Source: Talaromyces rugulosus (taxonomy: Eukaryota > Ascomycota > Eurotiomycetes > Eurotiales > Trichocomaceae). From it: 64,000 nt of DNA. The stretch lies in assembly GCF_013368755.1 (NCBI RefSeq), contig NC_049564.1, forward strand, positions 5,297,511 through 5,361,510, written 5' to 3'. The first letter of the stretch is position 1, and each line of letters starts with the position of its first letter. Position numbers and translations under genes: made by a program. Under the pieces are notes generated by a model. That model had not been told where the DNA came from. It made no database searches and saw only the letters and a program-made list of their open reading frames with translations. This document shows, in pieces, positions 48,305 through 59,800 of this stretch.

Positions 48305-50495
48305 TAACCAAAATACCTGAGTGTAGTGAACTGTACTACAATCACAAACTCTATTTTAGGGTTATTTTTGCTAGTTAAATCTAGGGTTAGTGTCATAGAC
48401 TACAATCACGAACTTTTGTAGACTACAATCAGGTTTTTGTCGCCTGATCGCCCTCAAAATTGGACCAGTTATTTTCATACCATTAAATCGCTCGTCACCG
48501 GAGAATGAGCGATATTCAAGTTATCGTGCCGCTGTCGTGGTTAATTGAAAAGGACGGGTTTTTCAGGTTGTTTTGGTTGGGGTGCGACGGGCGCTAGTGG
48601 CCAGGATATATCGCGTGCGCGCCATGACGGATCGTCAGGGGTTCTGACGTATTAGGGCATGGTTATATATAATCATATATTGTCCATACTACAGATTACC
48701 ATTACTATTATAGATAGCATTAGTATTTATCACATTTACCAGGGCAATTCATTATTATCATCATGTATAACACGTTTTTCGAGTAACTAGAGGAGTTTCC
48801 TATTGTGGTATGCCGGGAGTGTCGCCATGCCGTGTGGCCTAGCTAGATTGAAACGCATTTGCGTTGCGCGCACCGTTATGTGTCTACTATCATGTGCGTC
48901 ACATTGGCCGATGATGTTTGTACATGGCCTAATATCGCGCATGATCTGATTGAGTTGAATATCCCGGCTATCCGGACCATAGTGATCCAACAGTTGGTCG
49001 CGTTTGTTGATGGATATTGATGTCAATTGAGTTCCTATTCGTGCTAATATATATGCACTACCATGCCTATTATGTGGCAGTATTGGATCAAGCATTATCA
49101 GTGGTCCTGGATCTGAAAGATTGGACAGCCTACCCACATGGAGCAGAAACAGATTCAGTATGAGCAGGATTAGGCATGCTGTCCCGTTCAATGCCAGCGG
49201 TTGTTTCCTGTTAAGGCCAACTCGCAGTATTTTGCGATTATTCCCGAGACGGATGAAGCTGTGGCCCCCGATGGTGATGCGTGCGAGACGTTAATCCAGA
49301 ATATGCAGGCGCATTGGCGCAGCGTGCAGGAGGCCGCGGATCGGAAGATCCAGGCTGGCCAGGTCGACGAGGCCAACCCGTGGTTACGGCGAACCGAGTG
49401 GGTGAAGTATTTGGGGGAGTTCGACATCCCCGATTTGATATAGAGTGTGAGCCTACCCCCCGCGGATATCGATGGCCAGCCGTCTATTGAGCCGGAAGCC
49501 CACGCCATTTGGACGGCTATGGCGTGGTTGGCTACGATCAGCCAGTTGTCCGTGATTCACCAGATTGGGGTGTTTGTGCGGTTGGAAGCCATCTGGACTG
49601 AGCAGCATTAGACGCGGTACACCCTGTTAGAGGCGTATTAGGATGAGGAGTTAATTGTGAAGCAGGTGCGGCCGTGGTAGGAGATGTTGATGTTTTTTTG
49701 GCGTACGCAGCAGCTGTACGAGTGGACCAGTCCTTTGTATCGATTTATGCGACGACAGCGTATGGTATGGGAGCGGTTGGTTGACGCGGTGCGGATTCCA
49801 CCCATCTGCTAGGTGAGCAAGGGTAAGGTGATCATGCGATCCGGGGCCACGCGGGCACCGTGGGTGGAGGAAGAGGAGGAAGAGGAGGGGGAGGAGGAGG
49901 AGGAGGAGGAGGAGGAGAGAGATACCATGTTGATTGATTCGTTGTCCGTGGACAGTAACGAACCCGATTTTTTCAATGATAGGAGTGACGGGATAGAGAA
50001 GACGATGGAGGAGACGGCTATGGGGAGAACGGTTGATGTGGATGCTATATTTGATATTGAGCGCCCCCCGGAGAATGAGGAGGAAGCCAGTAATATCACT
50101 GTGCCGCCATTGAGCCCTGTGGAGCGGGTGTGTTTGGATTTTTGCATTGAATTGTTGAACCAGCGCATCATTTGATGGGAGTATGACAGCGCATTAGTGT
50201 GTGCCGCAGCTGTATTGGGGGTTTGTGAGGGCGGTTTCCGTACGCCCGAGGATTACTCGCCTATTTTATCGCGAGTGATCAAGGTCGCGCGGTTCATGGT
50301 GGTGAAGAAAGCCGTTGAATTGAGTGACGAGCCCGAGGAGGAGGATGTGGCTGAGTTGCCCAGTTCCATGGACTATACGGATTGGGACAGCGTATATGGT
50401 GGATCGCCGCTACCTAGTTCGCCAGGCCGCAAAGGATGTTTGCAGTGGGTGACCTAGATGATGGATTGGTTCATGGTGCGCGGATCGCAAGGCCC
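48305..50495 (+). pseudogene. TLH helicase unit D, 3'-truncated
   Basis: The unit has a complete leader and ATG 48763, but codon 8 is TAA (CAA in the intact gene) and more stops follow. The unit ends at GGATCGCAAGGCCC (50495), about 570 codons into the gene. Unlike the terminal copy it keeps six C in the run at about 50064-50069, so the frame across that point is the ancestral one. Its first 360-1300 bases match units F and G almost base for base, including the same mutations. Confidence 0.9.
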
Positions 50496-50730
50496 TAACC
50501 AAAATACCTGAGTGTAGTGAACTGTACTACAATCACAAACTCTAACCAAAATACCTGAGTGTAGTGAACTGTACTACAATCACAAACTCTAACCAAAATA
50601 CCTGAGTGTAGTGAACTGTACTACAATCACAAACTCTAACCAAAATACCTGAGTGTAGTGAACTGTACTACAATCACAAACTCTAACCAAAATACCTGAG
50701 TGTAGTGAACTGTACTACAATCACAAACTC
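50496..50730 (+). repeat. Five tandem copies of the 47-bp unit-start repeat
   Basis: The units start at 50496, 50543, 50590, 50637 and 50684, each opening TAACCAAAATACCTGAG and closing CACAAACTC. Each holds a 6-bp stem (TGTAGT/ACTACA) around GAACTGT. All five look identical. Most other leaders have one copy; the leader at 54179 has three. Confidence 0.95.
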
Positions 50731-51022
50731 TATTTTAGGGTTATTTTTGCTAGTTAAATCTAGGGTTAGTGTCATAGACTACAATCACAAACTTTTATAG
50801 ACTACAATCAGGTTTTGTCGCCTGATCGCCCTCAAAATTAAACCAGTTATTTTCATACCATTAAATCGCTCGTCACCGGAGAATGAGCGATATTCAAGTT
50901 ATCATACCGTTGTTGTGGTTAATTAAAAAGGACAGGTTTTTCAGGTTGTTTTGGTTGGGGTACGACAGGCGCTAGTGGCCAGGATATATCACGTGCGCGC
51001 CATGACGGATCGTCAGGGGTTC
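50731..51022 (+). repeat. TLH-unit leader, truncated copy
   Basis: This is leader sequence following the five-fold repeat, cut at CAGGGGTTC and joined to the next unit start. It carries the same leader mutations as unit E (ATTAAACCAG, ATCATACCG), so the two share a source. Confidence 0.85.
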
Positions 51023-54000
51023 TAACCAAAATACCTGAGTGTAGTGAACTGTACTACAATCACAAACTCTATTTTAGGGTTATTTTTGCTAGTTAAATCT
51101 AGGGTTAGTGTCATAGACTACAATCACAAACTTTTATAGACTACAATCAGGTTTTGTCGCCTGATCGCCCTCAAAATTAAACCAGTTATTTTCATACCAT
51201 TAAATCGCTCGTCACCGGAGAATGAGCGATATTCAAGTTATCATACCGTTGTTGTGGTTAATTAAAAAGGACAGGTTTTTCAGGTTGTTTTGGTTGGGGT
51301 ACGACAGGCGCTAGTGGCCAGGATATATCACGTGCGCGCCATGACAGATCGTCAGGGGTTCCAACGTATTAGGACATAGTTATATATAATTATATATTGT
51401 CTATACTACAGATTACCATTACCATTATAGATAGCATTAGTATTTATCACATTTACCAAAGCAATTCATTATTATCATCATGTATAACACGTTTTTCGAG
51501 CAACTAGAGGAGTTTCTTATTATGGTATGCCGGGAGTGTCGCTATGCCATGTGGCCCAGCCAGATTGAAACGCATTTGCGTCGCGTGCACCGTTATATGT
51601 CCACCACCATGCGCATCACATTGACCGATGATGTTTGTACATGGCCTAACATCGCGCATGATCTGATTGAGTTGAATATCCTGGTCACCTGGACCACAGT
51701 GATCTAACAGTTGGTCGTGCCTGTTGATGGATATCGATGTTAATTGAGTTCCTATTCGTGCCAATATATATGCACTACTATGCCTATTATGTGGCAGCAT
51801 TGGATTAAGCATCATCAGTGGTCCCGGACCTGAAAGATTGGATAGCCCACCTACATGGAGCAGAAACAGATTCAGCACGAGCAGGACCAGGTATGCTGTT
51901 CTGTTCAATGCCAGCGGTTGTTTCCCGTCAAGGCTAACTCGCAGTATTTTGCGATTATTCCTGAGATGGATGAAGCTGTGGCCCCCGACGGTGATGTGTG
52001 TGAGATGTTAATCTAGAATATGCAGGCGCATTGGCGCAGCGTGTAGGAGGCTGCGGATCGGAAGATTTAGGCTGGCCAGGTTGATGAGGCCAACCCGTGG
52101 TTATGGTGAACCGAGTGGGTGAAGTATTTGGGGGAGTTCAACATCTCTGATTTGATATAGAGTGTGAGCTTACCTCCTGCGGATATTGATGGCCAGCCAT
52201 CTATTGAGCTGGAAGCCCACGCTATTTGGACGGCTATGGTGTGGTTGGCCATGATCAGCCAGTTGTCCGTGATTCACCAGATTGGGGTGTTTGTGTGGTT
52301 GGAAGTTATCTGGATTGAGCAGCATCAGACGCGGTACACTCTGTTAGAGGTGTACCAGGATGAGGAGTTAATTGTGAAGCAGGTGTGGCTGTGGCAGGAG
52401 ATGTTGATGTTTTTTTGGCGTACACAGCAGCCGCACGAGTGGACTAGTCCCTCGTATCGATTCACGCGACGACAGCGCATGGCATGGGAGCGGTTGGTCG
52501 ACGTGGTGTGGATTCCACCCACCCGCCAGGTGAGCAAGGGTAAGGTGATCACGCGATCCGGGGCCACGCGGGTACCGTGGGTGGAGGAAGAGGAGGAAGA
52601 GGAGGAGGAGGAGGAGGAGGAGGAGGAGGAGGAGGAGGAGGAGGAGGAGGAGGAGGAGGAGGAGGAGAGAGACACCATGTCGATTGATTCGTTGTCTGTG
52701 GACAGCAACGAACCCGATTTTTTCAATGATAGGAGTGACGGGATAGAGAAGACGATGGAGGAGATAGCTATAGGGAGAACAGTTAATATGGATGCCATAT
52801 TTGATATTGAGCGCCCCCCGGAGAATGAGGAGGAAGCCAGCAACATCACCATGCCACCATTGAGCCCCATAGAGCGGGCGTGTTTGGATTTTTGCATCGA
52901 ATTGTTGAACCAGCGCATTACTCGACAGGAGTACAATAGTGTATTAGTGTGTGCCGTAGCTGTATTAGGAGTTCGTGAGGGTGGTTTCCATATACCTGAG
53001 GATTACCCATCTATTTTATCGCGAGTGATCAAGGTCGCGCGGTTCATGGTAGTGAAGAAAGCCGTCGAATTGAGTGACGAGCCTAAGGAGGAGGATATAG
53101 CTGAGTTGCCCAGTTCTATGGACTACATAGATTGGGACAGCGTATATAGTAGATCACCGCCACCTAGTTCGCCAGGCCGCAAAGGATGTTTGTAGTGGGT
53201 GACCCAGATGATGGATCAGTTTATGGTGCGTGGATCGCAAGGCCCCATATAATGGATGTTGGATTTGCGTATATATGGATTAAAGATTTATTACAATATG
53301 ACCAGCACCGGCTATGTATAGTAGTAGAATGGGGATGAGTTATATTATAAGGACTGGCAGTTTACTATGAATAAGTTTCGTGGCATGGTGTATATGGTGG
53401 TCTAGGATATGTGGCAGATATTGATCAATAATATATTAGGATGCCCGTCTGATGCTGTACTAGCTATTCTATAGGACTGTTTGTATGACGACCCCAGTAA
53501 TAACTAGATATGATAGAGTTTTTTACAGGACATCTAAACGCAATGGCCTGTGGATAGGGAGCATTGGATATGGTATCGAATCTGTTAGGACCTAGCTGTA
53601 CAGCGTCGATTCATCTAGGCTGATAGGCAAGGGTTTTATCTGGCATGATGGATGGCGTATCAGAACCGGATTACTGTGTTTTTAGAGAAGTTGTTAGTGG
53701 CTATCTAGTTTATATAGGGTCAACCGGCGCAGGCTTCTGAGTTGTTGAGCATCCGGCATAAGAACAGTCCCATGGGTGGGATCCGTAATATATTTATCAA
53801 GGATGGCATGGTGGTATTGGTCGTGCAGTACCACAAGGGTTATTAATTGAGCGGCGACGTTAAGATTATCCATCGATATTTACCACGCGAGGTGGGTGAG
53901 TTATTAGTGTGGTATTTATGGTTGGTGCAGCCGTTCGAGCAGGTGGTTAGTGGAAATATATATCAATGGGACTAGGTGTCCAGCTATATTTGGACTGCCC

Positions 54001-54178
54001 ACCTACACCAAGTGAAATGGAATTCCAAACGATTACGATATATATTGCAGCGCGAGAGTGCTATGGGATTGTGTGGTTAATTATTGCATATTGTATTATA
54101 TTATGAGGTTGTGATTGTTATCAGCTGGCGGTATTTACGCAACAAATATCGATTTGTGGTGGATGATGGAGACGACCC
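51023..54178 (+). pseudogene. TLH helicase unit E, RIP-decayed, 3'-truncated before the helicase motifs
   Basis: The leader is 51023-51479 and ATG is 51480. The first stop replaces codon 76 (CAA to TAA). A 343-codon piece (52164-53195) remains open and contains the longest Glu tract of the array (52586-52669, about 28 GAG/GAA), but it has no independent gene structure. Six C are kept at the site where the terminal copy has five. The unit ends at GAGACGACCC (54178), short of the Walker A motif. Confidence 0.85.
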
Positions 54179-54319
54179 TAACCAAAATACCTGAGTGTAG
54201 TGAACTGTACTACAATCACAAACTCTAACCAAAATACCTGAGTGTAGTGAACTGTACTACAATCACAAACTCTAACCAAAATACCTGAGTGTAGTGAACT
54301 GTACTACAATCACAAACTC
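54179..54319 (+). repeat. Three tandem copies of the 47-bp unit-start repeat
   Basis: The units start at 54179, 54226 and 54273, identical to those at 50496-50730. Confidence 0.95.
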
Positions 54320-55097
54320 TATTTTAGGGTTATTTTTGCTAGTTAAATCTAGGGTTAGTGTCATAGACTACAATCACGAACTTTTGTAGACTACAATCAG
54401 GTTTTGTCGCCTGATCGCCCTCAAAATTGGACCAGTTATTTTCATACCATTAAATCGCTCGTCACCGGAGAATGAGCGATATTCAAGTTATCGTGCCGCT
54501 GTCGTGGTTAATTGAAAAGGACGGGTTTTTCAGGTTGTTTTGGTTGGGGTGCGACGGGCGCTAGTGGCCAGGATATATCGCGTGCGCGCCATGACGGATC
54601 GTCAGGGGTTCTGACGTATTAGGGCATGGTTATATATAATCATATATTGTCCATACTACAGATTACCATTACTATTATAGATAGCATTAGTATTTATCAC
54701 ATTTACCAGGGCAATTCATTATTATCATCATGTATAACACGTTTTTCGAGTAACTAGAGGAGTTTCCTATTGTGGTATGCCGGGAGTGTCGCCATGCCGT
54801 GTGGCCTAGCTAGATTGAAACGCATTTGCGTTGCGCGCACCGTTATGTGTCTACTATCATGTGCGTCACATTGGCCGATGATGTTTGTACATGGCCTAAT
54901 ATCGCGCATGATCTGATTGAGTTGAATATCCCGGCTATCCGGACCATAGTGATCCAACAGTTGGTCGCGTTTGTTGATGGATATTGATGTCAATTGAGTT
55001 CCTATTCGTGCTAATATATATGCACTACCATGCCTATTATGTGGCAGTATTGGATCAAGCATTATCAGTGGTCCTGGATCTGAAAGATTGGACAGCC
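54320..55097 (+). pseudogene. TLH helicase unit F, N-terminal fragment
   Basis: The rest of the leader is followed by ATG 54730 and about 123 codons, with TAA at codon 8 as in units D and G. It is cut at GGACAGCC (55097). Confidence 0.9.
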
Positions 55098-56416
55098 TAA
55101 CCAAAATACCTGAGTGTAGTGAACTGTACTACAATCACAAACTCTATTTTAGGGTTATTTTTGCTAGTTAAATCTAGGGTTAGTGTCATAGACTACAATC
55201 ACGAACTTTTGTAGACTACAATCAGGTTTTGTCGCCTGATCGCCCTCAAAATTGGACCAGTTATTTTCATACCATTAAATCGCTCGTCACCGGAGAATGA
55301 GCGATATTCAAGTTATCGTGCCGCTGTCGTGGTTAATTGAAAAGGACGGGTTTTTCAGGTTGTTTTGGTTGGGGTGCGACGGGCGCTAGTGGCCAGGATA
55401 TATCGCGTGCGCGCCATGACGGATCGTCAGGGGTTCTGACGTATTAGGGCATGGTTATATATAATCATATATTGTCCATACTACAGATTACCATTACTAT
55501 TATAGATAGCATTAGTATTTATCACATTTACCAGGGCAATTCATTATTATCATCATGTATAACACGTTTTTCGAGTAACTAGAGGAGTTTCCTATTGTGG
55601 TATGCCGGGAGTGTCGCCATGCCGTGTGGCCTAGCTAGATTGAAACGCATTTGCGTTGCGCGCACCGTTATGTGTCTACTATCATGTGCGTCACATTGGC
55701 CGATGATGTTTGTACATGGCCTAATATCGCGCATGATCTGATTGAGTTGAATATCCCGGCTATCCGGACCATAGTGATCCAACAGTTGGTCGCGTTTGTT
55801 GATGGATATTGATGTCAATTGAGTTCCTATTCGTGCTAATATATATGCACTACCATGCCTATTATGTGGCAGTATTGGATCAAGCATTATCAGTGGTCCT
55901 GGATCTGAAAGATTGGACAGCCTACCCACATGGAGCAGAAACAGATTCAGTATGAGCAGGATTAGGCATGCTGTCCCGTTCAATGCCAGCGGTTGTTTCC
56001 TGTTAAGGCCAACTCGCAGTATTTTGCGATTATTCCCGAGACGGATGAAGCTGTGGCCCCCGATGGTGATGCGTGCGAGACGTTAATCTAGAATATGCAG
56101 GCGCATTGGCGCAGCGTGCAGGAGGCCGCGGATCGGAAGATCCAGGCTGGCCAGGTCGACGAGGCCAACCCGTGGTTACGGCGAACCGAGTGGGTGAAGT
56201 ATTTGGGGGAGTTCGACATCCCCGATTTGATATAGAGTGTGAGCCTACCCCCCGCGGATATCGATGGCCAGCCGTCTATTGAGCCGGAAGCCCACGCCAT
56301 TTGGACGGCTATGGCGTGGTTGGCTACGATCAGCCAGTTGTCCGTGATTCACCAGATTGGGGTGTTTGTGCGGTTGGAAGCCATCTGGACTGAGCAGCAT
56401 TAGACGCGGTACACCC
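55098..56416 (+). pseudogene. TLH helicase unit G, N-terminal fragment
   Basis: The unit has a complete leader and ATG 55555, TAA at codon 8, and is collinear to GCGGTACACCC (56416), about 287 codons. The mutations are those of units D and F apart from rare single changes (for example ATCTAGAAT here against ATCCAGAAT in D). Confidence 0.9.
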
Positions 56417-56873
56417 TAACCAAAATACCTGAGTGTAGTGAACTGTACTACAATCACAAACTCTATTTTAGGGTTATTTTTGCTAGTTAAATCTAGGGTT
56501 AGTGTCATAGACTACAATCACGAACTTTTGTAGACTACAATCAGGTTTTGTCGCCTGATCGCCCTCAAAATTGGACCAGTTATTTTCATACCATTAAATC
56601 GCTCGTCACCGGAGAATGAGCGATATTCAAGTTATCGTGCCGCTGTCGTGGTTAATTGAAAAGGACGGGTTTTTCAGGTTGTTTTGGTTGGGGTGCGACG
56701 GGCGCTAGTGGCCAGGATATATCGCGTGCGCGCCATGACGGATCGTCAGGGGTTCCGACGTATTAGGGCATGGTTATATATAATCATATATTGTCCATAC
56801 TACAGATTACCATTACCATTATAGATAGCATTAGTATTTATCACATTTACCAGGGCAATTCATTATTATCATC
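56417..56873 (+). repeat. Leader of the terminal TLH unit (probable promoter region)
   Basis: These 457 bases lie between the unit-start repeat and the TLH start codon and are shared by units C-G. They contain telomere-like TTTTAGGGTTATT and CTAGGGTTAGTG, and two ACTACAATCA direct repeats. A TATATATAATCATATAT stretch near 56774-56790 could serve as TATA region. No promoter evidence exists beyond position. Confidence 0.7.
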
Positions 56874-59800
56874 ATGTATAACACGTTTTTCGAGCAACTA
56901 GAGGAGTTTCCCATTGTGGTATGCCGGGAGTGTCGCCATGCCGTGTGGCCCAGCCAGATTGAAACGCATTTGCGTCGCGCGCACCGTTATGTGTCCACCA
57001 CCATGCGCGTCACATTGGCCGATGATGTTCGTACATGGCCCAACATCGCGCATGACCCGATCGAGTTGAATATCCCGGCCACCCGGACCACAGCGATCCA
57101 ACAGTTGGTCGCGCCCGTTGATGGATATCGATGTCAATTGAGTTCCCATTCGTGCCAATACATATGCACTACCATGCCCACCATGCGGCAGCATTGGATC
57201 AAGCATCATCAGTGGTCCCGGACCCGAAAGATCGGACAGCCCACCCACATGGAGCAGAAACAGATTCAGCACGAGCAGGACCAGGCATGCCGTCCCGTTC
57301 AATGCCAGCGGTTGTTTCCCGTCAAGGCCAACTCGCAGTATTTTGCGATTATTCCCGAGACGGATGAAGCCGTGGCCCCCGACGGTGATGCGTGCGAGAC
57401 GTTAATCCAGAACATGCAGGCGCATTGGCGCAGCGTGCAGGAGGCCGCGGATCGGAAGATCCAGGCCGGCCAGGTCGACGAGGCCAACCCGTGGTTACGG
57501 CGAACCGAGTGGGTGAAGTATTTGGGGGAGTTCGACATCCCCGATTTGATACAGAGTGTGAGCCCACCCCCCGCGGATATCGACGGCCAGCCGTCCATCG
57601 AGCCGGAAGCCCACGCCATTTGGACGGCCATGGCGCGGTTGGCCACGATCAGCCAGTTGTCCGTGATTCACCAGATTGGGGTGTTTGTGCGGTTGGAAGC
57701 CATCCGGACCGAGCAGCATCAGACGCGGTACACCCCGTTAGAGGCGTACCAGGATGAGGAGTCAATCGTGAAGCAGGTGCGGCCGTGGCAGGAGATGTTG
57801 ATGTTTTTTTGGCGTACGCAGCAGCCGCACGAGTGGACCAGTCCCCCGTATCGATTCACGCGACGACAGCGCATGGCATGGGAGCGGTTGGTCGACGCGG
57901 TGCGGATTCCACCCACCCGCCAGGTGAGCAAGGGTAAGGTGATCACGCGATCCGGGGCCACGCGGGCACCGTGGGTGGAGGAAGAGGAGGAAGAGGAGGG
58001 GGAGGAGGAGGAGGAGGAGGAGGAGGAGAGAGACACCATGTCGATTGATTCGTTGTCCGTGGACAGCAACGAACCCGATTTTTTCAATGATAGGAGTGAC
58101 GGGATAGAGAAGACGATGGAGGAGACGGCCATGGGGAGAACGGTTGATGTGGATGCCATATTTGATATTGAGCGCCCCCGGAGAATGAGGAGGAAGCCAG
58201 CAACATCACCGTGCCGCCATTGAGCCCCGTGGAGCGGGCGTGTTTGGATTTTTGCATCGAATTGTTGAACCAGCGCATCACCCGACGGGAGTACGACAGC
58301 GCATTAGTGTGTGCCGCAGCCGTATTGGGGGTTCGTGAGGGCGGTTTCCGTACGCCCGAGGATTACCCGCCCATTTTATCGCGAGTGATCAAGGTCGCGC
58401 GGTTCATGGTGGTGAAGAAAGCCGTCGAATTGAGTGACGAGCCCGAGGAGGAGGATGCGGCCGAGTTGCCCAGTTCCATGGACCACACGGATTGGGACAG
58501 CGCATATGGTGGATCGCCGCCACCCAGTTCGCCAGGCCGCAAAGGATGTTTGCAGTGGGTGACCCAGATGATGGATCGGTTCATGGTGCGCGGATCGCAA
58601 GGCCCCACGCAATGGATGTTGGATTTGCGCACATATGGGTTGAAGATCCATTACAACACGACCAGCGCCGGCCATGTACAGTGGCAGAATGGGGACGAGT
58701 TATGTTATAAGGACCGGCAGTTCACCATGAATGAGTTTCGTGGCATGGTGCACGCGGTGGTCCAGGACGCGCGGCGGATATTGATCGACGACATATTAGG
58801 ATGCCCGTCCGACGCCGTGCCAGCCATTCCATGGGACCGTTTGTATGACGACCCCAGCAATAACCAGGCACGATGGAGTTTTTTACAGGACACCCGAACG
58901 CAATGGCCCGTGGATGGGGAGCATTGGATGTGGCATCGAATCCGTCAGGACCCAGCCGTGCGGCGTCGATTCATCCAGGCCGACGGGCAAGGGTTTCATC
59001 CGGCGCGATGGATGGCGTATCAGAACCGGATCACTGCGTTTTTAGAGAAGTTGTTGGTGGCCATCCAGTTCACATGGGGTCAACCGGCGCGGGCCCCCGA
59101 GTTGTTGAGCATCCGGCACGAGAACAGTCCCATGGGTGGGATCCGTAATATGTTTATCGAGGATGGCATGGTGGTATTGGTCGCGCAGTACCACAAGGGT
59201 TACCAATTGAGCGGCGACGTTAAGATCATCCATCGATATTTACCACGCGAGGTGGGTGAGTTATTAGTGTGGTATTTGTGGTTGGTGCAGCCGTTCGAGC
59301 GGGTGGTCAGTGGAAATATATATCAACGGGACCAGGTGTCCAGCCATATTTGGACCGCCCACCCACACCAAGCGAAATGGAATTCCGAACGATTACGACA
59401 CATATTGCAGCGCGAGAGTGCCATGGGATTGCGCGGTCAATCATTGCACATTGCATCATATCGTGAGGTTGCGATTGCCATCAGCCGGCGGTATTTACGC
59501 AACAAATATCGATTTGCGGCGGATGATGGAGACGACCCCGAGGCCATGGACGAGGTGCAATTGTTGGCCGATGCCGCCGATCGTCAGGCCGGGCATGATC
59601 CACACACGGCCGGTGGCATATACGCCCGGGAGAGCCGCGAGTTGTTTGGCGCCATGGCGTCCATGCGAGAACGATATCGTGGTAGCAGTCAGGATTGGCA
59701 TACATGGTTAGGGTTTGCATCATGCCAGCCGCCGTCCGACCCGGATGCCGATCCATTTAGCGCGCCCCCAGCATCCAGCACATCGTGGTTCACGGACGAG

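Noticed and set aside
50496..50730. CRISPR-like array
   Set aside because: The 47-bp units are directly adjacent without variable spacers; this is a eukaryotic tandem repeat.
52164..53195. 343-codon open frame in unit E
   Set aside because: It is collinear with the middle of the TLH gene; stops lie upstream and the unit is truncated, so it is a remnant.
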